Made by a program: the position numbers and the translations under genes. From JAJPKK01 sp963781195 (lineage in GTDB: Bacteria; Pseudomonadota; Alphaproteobacteria; Rhizobiales; Xanthobacteraceae), in assembly GCA_963781195.1 (NCBI GenBank), contig CAWAEZ010000008.1:186001-250000 (forward strand): 64,000 nucleotides of DNA, given 5' to 3'. This document shows, one piece after another, positions 1 to 8,798 of the stretch; the first letter of the stretch is position 1; every line of letters begins with the position of its first letter. The notes below the pieces were generated by a model that saw only the letters and a program-made list of their open reading frames with translations, ran no database searches and had not been told where the DNA came from.

Positions 1-324
1 AAGCGGCTCAAGGGGCCGGAGCGGCCGATCCAGGATGTGCACGCCCGCGCCGGCGTGCTGGCGGCGCTGGAGGCGGTCGACCTCGTGGCGATCTTCGAGG
101 ACGACACCCCGCTCGAACTGATCCGCCGGCTCCGCCCGAGCGTGCTCGTCAAGGGCGGCGACTATCGCAAGGAGACCGTGGTCGGTCACGAACTCGTCGA
201 GGCGAACGGCGGCGAGGTGATGCTGGTCGATATCGTGCCCGGCCATTCCACCACTCGCATCGTCGAGCGGTCGGGCGGCCCGGCGGCCGACGGCGCGCGC
301 CGCAAAGAGGCGGCCAAAAGCTGA
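1..324 (+). CDS. hldE: ADP-heptose synthase, C-terminal nucleotidyltransferase part (truncated at window edge)
   Basis: Reading frame 1 is open from the first base to a TGA at 322-324, so the start lies upstream of the window. The visible 107 residues match the end of the RfaE2/HldE cytidylyltransferase-fold domain. They contain the run LVKGGDYRKETVVGHE and the terminal PGHSTTRIVER segment that closes the active site in this family. The enzyme adenylates D-glycero-beta-D-manno-heptose 1-phosphate to make ADP-heptose for the LPS inner core, in the cytoplasm. Whether this is a fused kinase/transferase (HldE) or a separate HldC/RfaE2 cannot be told from this end. The next gene follows after about 50 bases on the same strand. 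Confidence 0.88.
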   Translation, partial: KRLKGPERPIQDVHARAGVLAALEAVDLVAIFEDDTPLELIRRLRPSVLVKGGDYRKETVVGHELVEANGGEVMLVDIVPGHSTTRIVERSGGPAADGARRKEAAKS

Positions 325-375
325 CGTCACCAACCGACCTCACGTTGGACTCACGCGTTGGATAAAGGAGCCCGG

Positions 376-894
376 ATGCCGCCGAACCCGCCTTCCGCAC
401 CCCGTGACGATGAGACGATGCTGCGCCGCGCCTTCGATGTCGCCCGCCGCTCCCGCAGCCAGGGCGACCATCCGTTCGGTGCGCTGCTCGCCGGACCCGA
501 CGGCGAGGTGCTGCGCGAGCAGTGCAACGGATATTCCTCGGAAGGCGGCGACATGACGGCCCATGCCGAACGTCTGCTCGCCACCTGGGCGTCGCGCACC
601 CATGCTCCGGAGTTTCTCGCCCGCTGCACGCTCTACACGTCGGCCGAGCCGTGCGCGATGTGCGCGGGTGCGATCTACTGGGCGGGCATCGGCCGCGTCG
701 TGTTCGGCCAGACCGAGAAAGACCTCAAGGCGCTGACCGGCGACCACGCCGAGAATCCGACCCTCGACCTGCCGTGCCGGACCGTGTTTGCAGCCGGCCA
801 GCGTCCGACCGAGGTGGTCGGTCCGTTGCTCGCGGACGAGGCCGCCGCTCTGCAGGCAGACTTCTGGCGCGAGAAGGCAAACGGCCCGGCGTAG
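376..894 (+). CDS. Zinc-dependent nucleoside/guanine deaminase family protein
   Basis: This is a 172-residue protein of the CMP/dCMP deaminase fold (COG0590 group). The catalytic zinc site is intact: H63 and E65 in TAHAE, then C93 and C96 in EPCAMC. Length and motif spacing fit a nucleoside deaminase. It is more divergent than a standard TadA and could act on guanine, cytosine or another free base or nucleoside. The ATG at 376 is preceded by AAGGAG five bases upstream. An upstream in-frame TTG at 358 lies before that ribosome site and is rejected. It lies 51 bases after the heptose gene on the same strand and converges with the Nudix gene. The substrate is not predictable from sequence alone. 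Confidence 0.85.
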   Translation: MPPNPPSAPRDDETMLRRAFDVARRSRSQGDHPFGALLAGPDGEVLREQCNGYSSEGGDMTAHAERLLATWASRTHAPEFLARCTLYTSAEPCAMCAGAIYWAGIGRVVFGQTEKDLKALTGDHAENPTLDLPCRTVFAAGQRPTEVVGPLLADEAAALQADFWREKANGPA

Positions 895-903
895 CCCGAA
901 GCT

Positions 904-1461
904 TCACGCGGGCGGCGGCAGCCATCCCCGCAGCACGGCCATGCCCAGCATGGCGACGTGGGGCGCATGATCGAACGATCCATCGAGCGTCGCGGCATAA
1001 AGCTCCGCAATCCCCACCAACCGATGCTCGACCCCGGTTTCCGGCTGCCAGCCCGGGATCGGCACGACGTCGCGGGCGAAGTAGGTCCACATCCGGTTGC
1101 CGAGCCGTCCGGAGTCCGGGAGGAGCATGGCGAGCGGCGCGATGGTGGTCGCCGCCAAGCCGACTTCCTCGGCGAGCTCGCGGATCGCACTCGCCTCCGG
1201 CGCCTCGTCGCCGTCGCGCAGGCCGCCGGGGAATTCGAGGGTGACGCGGCGCACCGCGGGCCGGAACTGGCGCACCAGAGGAATGCGCTGATCCGCCGTC
1301 ACCGCGAGCACGGAGACATAATCCATGGTGTCGATCGAGTGGTAGATCGCGCCCGCGTCATCGGGCGAGGCGACGACGCGGTTCTCGACGAGCGTCACCC
1401 AGTTCGACAGCCGCGTCGCGTCGGACGAGGCGATCCGCGGAAAACGCGCATCTGCAGTCAT
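904..1461 (-). CDS. Nudix hydrolase (ADP-ribose pyrophosphatase-like)
   Basis: This 185-residue protein carries a perfect Nudix box, G-x5-E-x7-REL-xEE-xGL, at roughly residues 77-99, which binds the catalytic Mg2+. The proline-containing lead-in and the run RMWTYFARDV after the box resemble ADP-ribose/nucleoside-diphosphate-sugar pyrophosphatases more than MutT. It probably hydrolyses a nucleoside diphosphate sugar to a sugar phosphate and NMP. It is the last gene of the minus-strand glycan run, 36 bases after asnB, so a link to nucleotide-sugar turnover is plausible but inferred. Confidence 0.85.
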   Translation of the reverse strand: MTADARFPRIASSDATRLSNWVTLVENRVVASPDDAGAIYHSIDTMDYVSVLAVTADQRIPLVRQFRPAVRRVTLEFPGGLRDGDEAPEASAIRELAEEVGLAATTIAPLAMLLPDSGRLGNRMWTYFARDVVPIPGWQPETGVEHRLVGIAELYAATLDGSFDHAPHVAMLGMAVLRGWLPPPA

Positions 1462-1497
1462 GGGTCGATCAACTCCCGTTCGCAGGGGTCAAAATAA

Positions 1498-3432
1498 TCA
1501 CAGCCGATAGTGCTGTTTCCAAGCCTGGAACATCAGCACGTTCCACAGCACGTTCTCGCGGCTCGCGGTGCCGGCTTGATGTTGATCCCACAGGCGCCGC
1601 ACTTCGGCCGGCGCCAAGATGCCGTCGCTCGCGAGCCGGGTGGGGGAGAGCAGATCGTCCGCCCATCCCCGCAACGCGCCGCGCAGCCACGCGCCGAGCG
1701 GAATCGAAAAACCCATTTTGGGCCGCTCGACGAGCCCGGGGGGCACGTAGCGGTGGAGCACCCGCCGCAGCACCCGTTTCGACTGCCTGCCGTCGAACTT
1801 GTAGCGGAGCGGCAGCGTCCAGGCGAACTCGACCAGGCGGTGATCGAGCATCGGCTCGCGCGCCTCGAGCGCCACCGCCATGGAGCAGCGATCGACCTTG
1901 GTCATGATGTCGTCGGGCAGGTAGCCGAGGGTGTCGTAATACTGCATGCGTGACACCGGGTCGGGCAGGATGCCGGCGAGGTCTTCCTCGGTCCGCAGCC
2001 GGCACGCGCCCGTCGATTGCGGGACCAGCGGGCGCTCCAGCGGCCACACTGCGCCGAGCTCGATCGCCAGCGCGTCCGCCGTGGGCTCGGCGAGCAGCGC
2101 CGAGAGCCGGTGAACCTTGCTGCCGGGATTGAGCGGTCGGCGCCGCGACGGCACCAGCGTGAACAGGCGGTCGAGCACGGGCTCCGGCACCCTGTCCAGC
2201 GCGGCGCCGAGTGCGCTGCGCAGGCCGTGCGGCGCCTTGCCGAGCCGCCGCCAGATCCGGTCGAACATGTGATAGCGCGGGTAGCCCGCAAACAGCTCGT
2301 CGCCGCCGTCGCCGGACAGCGCGACGGTGACATGCTTGCGGGTCATCGCCGAAACCAGGTAGGTCGGGATCTGCGAGGAGTCCGCGAACGGCTCGTCGAA
2401 CCATTCCGGCAGATGCGGCACCACGTCGATCGCCTCCCGGGCGGTGACGTAAAGCTCGGTGTGATCGGTGCCGAGATGCGCCGCGACCGCCTTGGCGTGC
2501 TGAGCCTCGTCATAGCCGGGCTCGCGGAAACCGATCGAGAAGGTCCGCACCTTGCGGGTCGATTGCGCCTGCATCAGCGCGACCACGGTCGACGAGTCGA
2601 TGCCGCCCGAGAGGAATGCGCCGAGCGGCACGTCCGCGATCATGCGGCCGCGCACGCTGTCGCGCAGGATGCTCTCGAGCGTGTCGGCGGCTTCCTCCTC
2701 GTCGCCGGGCGCATGGTGCGCCGCCCCGGCGACCACATCGCGCAGGCGCCAGTACGGGGTAATCTGCGGCGCTTCGCCGGCGCGCACCGTCAGGATGGTG
2801 CCGGGGGGCAGCTTCTTCACGTCGCGGAAGATCGTCGCGGGCGCGGGAACATAGCTGTAGCGCAGGAAGGCGGCGACGGCCTCGATGTCGATCGAGGCCT
2901 GCCACGCCGGGTGCGCCATCAGGGCCTTGAGCTCCGACCCGAACAGCACCACCCCGCGCCGCTCGCACCAGTACAGCGGCTTGACGCCGATGCGGTCGCG
3001 GATGAGGTGGAGCGTTCGCGTCTGCCGGTCCCACACGCCGATGGCGAACATGCCGGTGAACCGCGTCACCGCCTGCTCGACGCCCCAGGCGACGAAGGCG
3101 GCGAGCATCACCTCGGTGTCGGAGCCGCCGCGGAAGCGGTGGCCGAGCGCGACGAGCTCGGCGCGCAGCTCGGCGAAATTATAGACCTCGCCATTGTAGG
3201 TGATGACGAAACGGCCGTCGGCCGAGGCCATCGGCTGGTGACCGAGCGGCGAAAGATCGATGATCGACAGCCGGCGATGGCCGAGTGCGATGCCGGCCGG
3301 CGCGTCGACGAAGCTGCCGCCGTCGTCCGGTCCGCGATGGGCGATCGCGCGGCACATGGCCTCGACGCGCGCCTCCGCGTCCGCGGCGGTCGCCGCGGCG
3401 CTGGCGTCGAGAAACCCGGCAATGCCGCACAC
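1498..3432 (-). CDS. asnB: Asparagine synthase (glutamine-hydrolysing), surface-glycan type
   Basis: This 644-residue protein has two domains. An N-terminal class II glutamine amidotransferase begins Met-Cys-Gly-Ile-Ala, with Cys2 as the nucleophile. A C-terminal synthetase domain has the pyrophosphate loop LSGGIDSS at about 270-280. The start codon is GTG at 3432; it is fixed because the nucleophilic Cys must be residue 2. The family makes amide bonds from glutamine-derived ammonia. Copies in polysaccharide loci are thought to amidate sugar acids rather than aspartate. The neighbours (neuB, neuC, capsule-type transferase) support that role here. All key motifs are intact. Confidence 0.93.
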   Translation of the reverse strand: MCGIAGFLDASAAATAADAEARVEAMCRAIAHRGPDDGGSFVDAPAGIALGHRRLSIIDLSPLGHQPMASADGRFVITYNGEVYNFAELRAELVALGHRFRGGSDTEVMLAAFVAWGVEQAVTRFTGMFAIGVWDRQTRTLHLIRDRIGVKPLYWCERRGVVLFGSELKALMAHPAWQASIDIEAVAAFLRYSYVPAPATIFRDVKKLPPGTILTVRAGEAPQITPYWRLRDVVAGAAHHAPGDEEEAADTLESILRDSVRGRMIADVPLGAFLSGGIDSSTVVALMQAQSTRKVRTFSIGFREPGYDEAQHAKAVAAHLGTDHTELYVTAREAIDVVPHLPEWFDEPFADSSQIPTYLVSAMTRKHVTVALSGDGGDELFAGYPRYHMFDRIWRRLGKAPHGLRSALGAALDRVPEPVLDRLFTLVPSRRRPLNPGSKVHRLSALLAEPTADALAIELGAVWPLERPLVPQSTGACRLRTEEDLAGILPDPVSRMQYYDTLGYLPDDIMTKVDRCSMAVALEAREPMLDHRLVEFAWTLPLRYKFDGRQSKRVLRRVLHRYVPPGLVERPKMGFSIPLGAWLRGALRGWADDLLSPTRLASDGILAPAEVRRLWDQHQAGTASRENVLWNVLMFQAWKQHYRL

Positions 3433-3559
3433 CCGCTACCCCCGACCGCTTGAAATGAGGCTCGATCCGCTCATCTCGAGCCTTAAGCCAGTTTCCGCCC
3501 GCGCCCGCAAGCGAGCCGTCCCGGCCGATCCGGAAACGGTAGCCACGGCGTGACGACGG

Positions 3560-5206
3560 TCATCGCGCAGCGAGAAAATCCTCCCGCCCCGACCGGATGA
3601 AATCGGCCATGGCGACGACGTCGGGCGAGTCGAGCAGCGGCCCGGCGTTGTCCCGGACCGACACCTTCAACGACGCCACGGCGTCGTGGGCATAGCCGAA
3701 TTGAATGGTCTCGTAGGAAACCGGGCGTTCGAGCAGGATCGCATGGGTATAGCGCCGGGCGAGCTCGACTGCTTGCGCCGACGGTTTCTCCACGTCATCG
3801 ATGTGCCGGAGGATGCCTCGGAACGCGTCCGGCGTGTCGGGATCGATGGTGAAGCCCAGCCGGTCGTAGCGGCCGGTGCCGCCCGTGACGGTGGTGAGCC
3901 CGAAGCAGGCGGCTTCCAGGCCGACGGTGCCGCGCACCGTCACACAGACGTCGCCGATCTCGAACAGCGACAGCGTCGAGATGTCGGTATCGGCATCGAG
4001 GATCTTGATGTGAGGTGGCGGCGGCCCCATCGCGTCGATGACACGCATCTCATTCGAGCGCCCCGAGAAGCCGTCGCGGCGGTTCTTGACGAGATTGGCC
4101 GGGTGGATCTTCACGATCCAGTTCGCCCGCGGCGTCGCATAGGCGATCTTCAAGGTCTCGGCGAAGAAGGCTTCGTAGTTGGGAAAGAGGTCGTTCCCCC
4201 AGAAGAACGTGCCGTCCCAGAAGATGTGCGGGAAGATGAGCACCGTCCTCCGGCCGGGGTCGAGTGCGAGGCGACCGACGAGCTCGTCGCGCGATGGAAA
4301 GACCTTGTCGAACTGGGTCCCTACCTCGCCGTACCACTGACCGGACCGGTAGGAATGGGTCAGCTCGGCCTCGAGCGCCTTCCAATCGGACTCGGACCAC
4401 GGGCGGCGCCGCACCGTCTCCCAGGATTCGGCCGACAGCGAATACGGGCTGCTGTCGATGGTGTCGCGACCATAGCGCTTGAACGCCACGAGATTGTCGC
4501 GGTGCGCGGCGTTCCAGCTGTAGGCCGGAATGCCCGCATTCACACAGCGCTCGAACAGCGGGCCGAGCGGGGTGTAGCCCTGATCGGTCACGAGCAGCGC
4601 GTCGGGCTTCCAGCGTTCGATCAGCTGATCGGCGAAGGCGGCGCCGTCGAGCGTCTTCTGCAGCCAGCCATAGGCGACGGCCTTCGCGGCCGGGTCGGTG
4701 AAGTCGAACCGGCCGCACCGCGTGCTGCGCATCATCGTGGAGAGCGCGTAGCGCCCGACCCGCAAGCCGTCATGTTCGAGCACGCGAAGCTCATCCTCGG
4801 AGGTCATGGGGGTGAGTTGCGTCGCATTCATCCGTGCCGGCTGCAGCTCGTTCCAGAACGCCATCTCCCGGGCGCCTGCCGCCGCGTAGAGCCCGCGCGA
4901 CGGGGTCAATTGCGATTCCAGGATGACGACCGGCGCGTATCCGGCACGCACGAACGCGGCGATGATCGGAATTTGCTGGGCCGCCGACGCAGGGCTCGAC
5001 CAGCCGGCGACCAGCACCCGGCGTTCGGCCCGGCGCGCCGCGTCGGGAAGGCCGGCAAGCGTGGCCTTCACCCGGTCGGCGGTTTCGGGCGACATGGTCG
5101 GCGGCGCGCCGCGCCCGAGGGCGACGCGGGCGCGCTGGGTGAGCCGATGCAGCGGAGCGTACAGCCTCGCCCGCCGCAGCATGCGGTTCAAACCATAGAG
5201 GTCCAT
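3560..5206 (-). CDS. Capsule/surface polysaccharide transferase-like protein
   Basis: This 548-residue cytoplasmic-looking protein has no signal peptide. Its C-terminal half has hallmarks of GT-B capsule enzymes (KpsS/KpsC and CDP-glycerol glycerophosphotransferase-like). These include a WIVKIHPANL run followed by DVCVTVRGTVGLEAACFG, where an Arg/Thr/Glu cluster normally holds the nucleotide donor. The N-terminal third contains a Rossmann-like LVAGWSSPASAA stretch. It starts 28 bases downstream of neuC, in the same direction. It may transfer the nonulosonic acid or another sugar to the glycan. The exact donor is unknown, and I recognise the fold type only. Confidence 0.7.
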   Translation of the reverse strand: MDLYGLNRMLRRARLYAPLHRLTQRARVALGRGAPPTMSPETADRVKATLAGLPDAARRAERRVLVAGWSSPASAAQQIPIIAAFVRAGYAPVVILESQLTPSRGLYAAAGAREMAFWNELQPARMNATQLTPMTSEDELRVLEHDGLRVGRYALSTMMRSTRCGRFDFTDPAAKAVAYGWLQKTLDGAAFADQLIERWKPDALLVTDQGYTPLGPLFERCVNAGIPAYSWNAAHRDNLVAFKRYGRDTIDSSPYSLSAESWETVRRRPWSESDWKALEAELTHSYRSGQWYGEVGTQFDKVFPSRDELVGRLALDPGRRTVLIFPHIFWDGTFFWGNDLFPNYEAFFAETLKIAYATPRANWIVKIHPANLVKNRRDGFSGRSNEMRVIDAMGPPPPHIKILDADTDISTLSLFEIGDVCVTVRGTVGLEAACFGLTTVTGGTGRYDRLGFTIDPDTPDAFRGILRHIDDVEKPSAQAVELARRYTHAILLERPVSYETIQFGYAHDAVASLKVSVRDNAGPLLDSPDVVAMADFIRSGREDFLAAR

Positions 5207-5234
5207 GCGGAGATCCCGTTTTGCACCCGCGTCC

Positions 5235-6380
5235 TCAATACGTCGTCTGCTTGTCGAGCAGGGCGCCGTCGATCGTGATATCGCGGAGAATGCCGACGAT
5301 GCGCGCGCTGCTGTGGCCGTCGCCGAACGGGTTGACCGCGCGGCTGCAGGCGTCGCGGAACGCCGCGTCGGTCAGCGCAAAGCGCAGCGCCCGTTCGATG
5401 TCGCGGCTGTCGTCGCTCGCGTTGACGACGTTGAGCGCCTGCGGCCGCCCGCGCTGCCGGTTTCCCACATTGACGACCGGGATTCGGAAGGTCGGCGCCT
5501 CTAGCAGTCCGCTGGAAGAGTTGCCCACCAGGCACGCGCAATTGGCGAGGACGGTGAGGTACTCCTCGCGGTCGAGGTTCGGCACCGCGACGATCCGCTC
5601 ATGGCCGCGCTGCCGTTCGATGATCGAGAGGATGTCGCGAAACCCGAAATCCGAATTGGGATAGATCCACACGATCGGCAAGCCGGTCGCGACGCAGGCA
5701 TGCAGCGTCGCCTCGATCTGCTCGGCGATCCGCGTATGCTCGTGCATCACCGGATGCTGAATCATCACGATGTAGGGCTGGGTCAGGTCGAAGTCCTTGC
5801 CGTCGAGCGCGATGGCGTCCTTCTTGAACGACCGGCCGACCATGTCGTCGAGTTGCGGCGCGCCGGTATCGAAGATCCGGAACTCCTGCTCGCCGAGCCG
5901 ACGCAGCCGTGCCACGGCATCGGCGCCGGGCGCGAGGTGGACGTGAACGAGCTTCGCCAACGCCATGCGCGCCGCATCGTCGATGTGGCCGGACTTGTCG
6001 CCGGCCTGGATGTGGGCCACCGGGATGCCCATGTAGACCGCCGCGACCGCCAGCGCGAAGGTCTCGCCGCGATCGCCCGATATCAGCACGATGTGCGGAT
6101 CGAGGCGGTCATAGGCCTCGGCGAAACCGCTGATCGCGTGGCCCATGGCCTGCGGCCAACCCGCGCGTCCTGCGCCCGGGCTCAGCGGCACGGTGGCGGA
6201 GATCGGGATCTCGGCCCGATGGAGCATCGACTGGCTGTTGCCGAGCTCGGGCATGAGATGCATGCCGGTGAGCATCGTCTGCACCTCCAGCGCCGGATCG
6301 GCCATCGCCCGTTTGATGACGTTGACGCTGTAGCCGAAGGTCGCGCGGGATTCCAGGGTGACCAGGACGCGACGCTTCAT
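5235..6380 (-). CDS. neuC: UDP-N-acetylglucosamine 2-epimerase (hydrolysing)
   Basis: This 381-residue GT-B fold enzyme converts UDP-GlcNAc (or a 6-deoxy diacetamido derivative) to ManNAc-type sugar plus UDP, the first committed step of sialic or legionaminic acid synthesis. Visible family motifs are SGDRGE near residue 95, AHIQAGD with SGHIDDAAR, the IQHPVMHE run, and LVGNSSSGLLEAP near the C-terminus. The ATG at 6380 shares one base with the neuB stop (TGATG), so translation is probably coupled. A much longer open frame continues upstream but only as a shadow of neuB. Substrate choice (GlcNAc or the bacillosamine-type sugar) is unresolved. Confidence 0.92.
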   Translation of the reverse strand: MKRRVLVTLESRATFGYSVNVIKRAMADPALEVQTMLTGMHLMPELGNSQSMLHRAEIPISATVPLSPGAGRAGWPQAMGHAISGFAEAYDRLDPHIVLISGDRGETFALAVAAVYMGIPVAHIQAGDKSGHIDDAARMALAKLVHVHLAPGADAVARLRRLGEQEFRIFDTGAPQLDDMVGRSFKKDAIALDGKDFDLTQPYIVMIQHPVMHEHTRIAEQIEATLHACVATGLPIVWIYPNSDFGFRDILSIIERQRGHERIVAVPNLDREEYLTVLANCACLVGNSSSGLLEAPTFRIPVVNVGNRQRGRPQALNVVNASDDSRDIERALRFALTDAAFRDACSRAVNPFGDGHSSARIVGILRDITIDGALLDKQTTY

Positions 6381-7414
6381 CAAATGTCGTTCCACCGGAT
6401 TTGCCGGTCCGCGCCGATGTCGGACCTGGTCACCGCACCGATCACCTTGTCGAGGTCCTTGGCGGGCACGACGCCCGGGCCCGGGCTCGGACGCTTTACC
6501 GATACCATGGCGCTGGTGATGCGCGTTCCCTTCGGAATCTGCGTGAGCGAAACCACGCTTTCCCGCGCCCACGCCACGATCTGCTGTTCCTCGGGGAAGA
6601 TCTCGCGGGTGGCGCCGCGCGCTTCCCACACGGCGCGGCAGCCCTTGACGAGCTCGCCCAGCTCGTAGCCTTCGATCGACGAACGGTGATCCGGGCCCTT
6701 CTGCATGCGATCGAACGTGAAGTGCTTTTCGATGACGCAGGCGCCGAGCGCGACAGCGCCCAAGGCCGTGTAGACGCTCGGGGTGTGGCAGGACAGGCCC
6801 GCCGGCACACCGAATGTCTCGGCGAGCCGCGGCACCATGCCGAGATTGACCCGGTTGTACGGGCAGGGATAGGCCGACACGCAATGGGTGAGGATCAGCG
6901 GCGTTCCGGCTTTCTTGAAGATGTCGACGGTCTCGCCGATCTCGTCCATCAGGCTCATCCCGGTCGAAACGATCACCGGCTTTCCGAAGCCCGCGATGTG
7001 CCGCATGAACGGCGTATTGGTGAGCTCCCCGGAGCCCGTCTTGAAGGCCGCGACGCCAAGCGAATCGAGGACGTCGACCGACGCGCGAGAGAACGGCGTG
7101 CACAGGTAGTGGATGCCGATCTGCCGGCACAACGCCATCAGCTCGGCATGCTGGGCGGTGGAGAAATTGGTGGTCTCGATCACGTCCCACAGCGTGTCCT
7201 CGAAATTGTCGGACATCGGGGCTTCCGGCAGCATCTCGTCTTCCAGAATGTGCATCTGGAACTTGATCGCGTCGGCGCCCATGGCGTGGGCGAAATAGAC
7301 CATGCGCTTGGCGATCTCGATGTCGCCTTGGTGGTTTACGCAGGCTTCGGCGATGATGTAGGGGGGGTGACCGTCTCCGATGAGCCGGTCACCGATTTTC
7401 ACGGCTGTATTCAT
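6380..7414 (-). CDS. neuB: N-acetylneuraminate/legionaminate synthase
   Basis: This 344-residue protein has a TIM-barrel NeuB domain (IIAEACVNHQGD at 20-31, AIKFQMH, YLCTPFS, FKTGSGEL, VIEKHFT). A C-terminal SAF/antifreeze-like domain follows from about residue 285. It condenses phosphoenolpyruvate with ManNAc or a 6-deoxy diacetamido-mannose analogue to form a nine-carbon nonulosonic acid. It overlaps neuC by one base, and the activating neuA lies divergently at 10853. The upstream intergenic segment contains a degenerate tandem repeat. Confidence 0.94.
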   Translation of the reverse strand: MNTAVKIGDRLIGDGHPPYIIAEACVNHQGDIEIAKRMVYFAHAMGADAIKFQMHILEDEMLPEAPMSDNFEDTLWDVIETTNFSTAQHAELMALCRQIGIHYLCTPFSRASVDVLDSLGVAAFKTGSGELTNTPFMRHIAGFGKPVIVSTGMSLMDEIGETVDIFKKAGTPLILTHCVSAYPCPYNRVNLGMVPRLAETFGVPAGLSCHTPSVYTALGAVALGACVIEKHFTFDRMQKGPDHRSSIEGYELGELVKGCRAVWEARGATREIFPEEQQIVAWARESVVSLTQIPKGTRITSAMVSVKRPSPGPGVVPAKDLDKVIGAVTRSDIGADRQIRWNDI

Positions 7415-7428
7415 GGGGCTGCTCTCAT

Positions 7429-7521
7429 CGTCGGTTTCTATTTCGGCTCGGTTTCAATTTCGTCTCGGTTTCTATTCGTCTCGGCCCTATTTCGTCTCGG
7501 GACCTATTTCGTCTCGACCAG
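7429..7521. repeat. Degenerate 16-17 bp tandem repeat extending from a gene's last codons
   Basis: Five to six imperfect units of about 16 bp, with core CGTCTCGG followed by a T-rich half, lie between the sugar epimerase and neuB. The unit boundaries fall near 7429, 7444, 7461, 7477, 7493 and 7510. The last unit is the 3' end of the epimerase gene, including its stop codon. The non-coding copies therefore look like iterations of the final codons. Confidence 0.8.
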
Positions 7522-8472
7522 TCCGCGCCGGATTCGCGCGAGCCCTTCGGTCAATCCGATACCGGGGCGGAACTTCAAGTCGGTTTCGAGGCGTGTGATG
7601 TCGGCCCAGATGTCCGGCACCTCGCGCGCGACGCCGGGCGGGAGCGGGCGAAACTCCGGCCGCATCGCCTTGTCGGGGCTGATCGTCGCGATGACGAGCT
7701 GTGCCAGGTCGACGACGCGCGTGATCGCGTCGGGATTGCCGAGATTGTAGGTCCGGTTTCGCGCCGCCGGCGTCTCGAAGATGCGCATGACGGCCCCGCC
7801 GATGTCCTCGGCGTGGGTGAAGCAGCGCTTCTGGGTGCCGTCGCCATTTATGATCGGCGGCAGTCCCTGGGCAGCGCGCTGGACGAAGGCGTCGAGCACG
7901 AGATCCGTCGCGCACGAATCACCATAGGCGTTGAACAGGCGCAGCGTCGTGTAATGCAGGTTGGGAAAGGCCTGCGAGAACGCAACCACGACCTCCTCCG
8001 CCGCCGCCTTGGTGAGCGCGTAGGCGGAGCGCGGCTGCACGTCGGCCGTCTCCGCGACCGGATTGGACCTGGGAATGCCGTAGATCGCCGAACTCGAGAT
8101 GTTGACCACGTGCTCGACGCCGTTCGCCACGCACGCCGCCATGATGCGCTGGGTGCCGTTGACGTTGATGTCGAAGCCACGCAGGCGCTTGGCTTCGGCC
8201 TTCCGGGTGCCGGTCACCGCGGCCAGATGGACGACGCGGCGGGCGCCGCGCATCGCCTCGATCAACGCGTATTCGTCGAGGATGCTGCCGATCTCGAACT
8301 TGAAATCGCCGATCTGCTCGAGATTGCGGAAGAAGTCGGGCGACCGGTAATACTGCTCGCCCAGTCCGAAGCCGCGCACGCGATGGCCCCGCTGGAGCAG
8401 CGTGCGCGCGACGATCCGACCAATTGCCCCACCGGCCCCGGTCACGAATATGAAATCGCCCGTCAAACCCAC
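7504..8472 (-). CDS. NAD-dependent sugar epimerase/dehydratase (extended SDR)
   Basis: This 322-residue extended short-chain dehydrogenase has a dinucleotide loop VTGAGGAIG at about 10-18, a Ser-Ser-Ser triad region (NISSSAIYG) and YALTK carrying the catalytic Tyr and Lys near 158-162. It should epimerise or dehydrate a nucleotide-linked hexose in the cytoplasm, supplying the glycan locus. It is first in the minus-strand run leading to neuB, neuC, the transferase and asnB. The start is uncertain. GTG at 8472 overlaps an AGGAG motif, and TTG at 8466 is better spaced from it. Confidence 0.85.
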   Translation of the reverse strand: MGLTGDFIFVTGAGGAIGRIVARTLLQRGHRVRGFGLGEQYYRSPDFFRNLEQIGDFKFEIGSILDEYALIEAMRGARRVVHLAAVTGTRKAEAKRLRGFDINVNGTQRIMAACVANGVEHVVNISSSAIYGIPRSNPVAETADVQPRSAYALTKAAAEEVVVAFSQAFPNLHYTTLRLFNAYGDSCATDLVLDAFVQRAAQGLPPIINGDGTQKRCFTHAEDIGGAVMRIFETPAARNRTYNLGNPDAITRVVDLAQLVIATISPDKAMRPEFRPLPPGVAREVPDIWADITRLETDLKFRPGIGLTEGLARIRRGLVETK

Positions 8473-8798
8473 TCCTGCTCGCTCGCACGCCGGTCGTCGC
8501 TTGGATCCATCGCCACCGCCGTCGACCCTCGCGCGGGGCAGTTTCCAGCGTATCTTCAGTCGATTAGTTGGGGCGGCGAGAACCGAGACCGACTTCCATC
8601 GGCTTCTATCTTGTGGCGCTACGCTCCTGTCAATCGATTTTCGAGGATCGCGGGAAGAGGGTCAAGGTTTGTCCGGTCGCGGACGTCCGCGTCGGGCGCC
8701 GCGGGGGGATGATGCACCGGTCACCTGCTGCGCCGTCGCGCGGTGGCGCGGCGGCATGAAGGCCGTTAAGAGATGAGGTTTGGACGGCGCGGAGAACG
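8473..8798. other. Divergent intergenic region between the epimerase and the FlaA1-like gene
   Basis: These 326 bases hold no convincing gene. They must contain the promoters of two divergent glycan operons. The only clear signal is GGAGAACG immediately before the ATG at 8799. I could not identify a -35/-10 pair or an operator. Confidence 0.5.

Noticed and set aside
2017..3453. 478-codon plus-strand open frame opposite asnB
   Set aside because: It mirrors the codons of a clear asparagine synthase, has no ribosome site, and its product is compositionally extreme.
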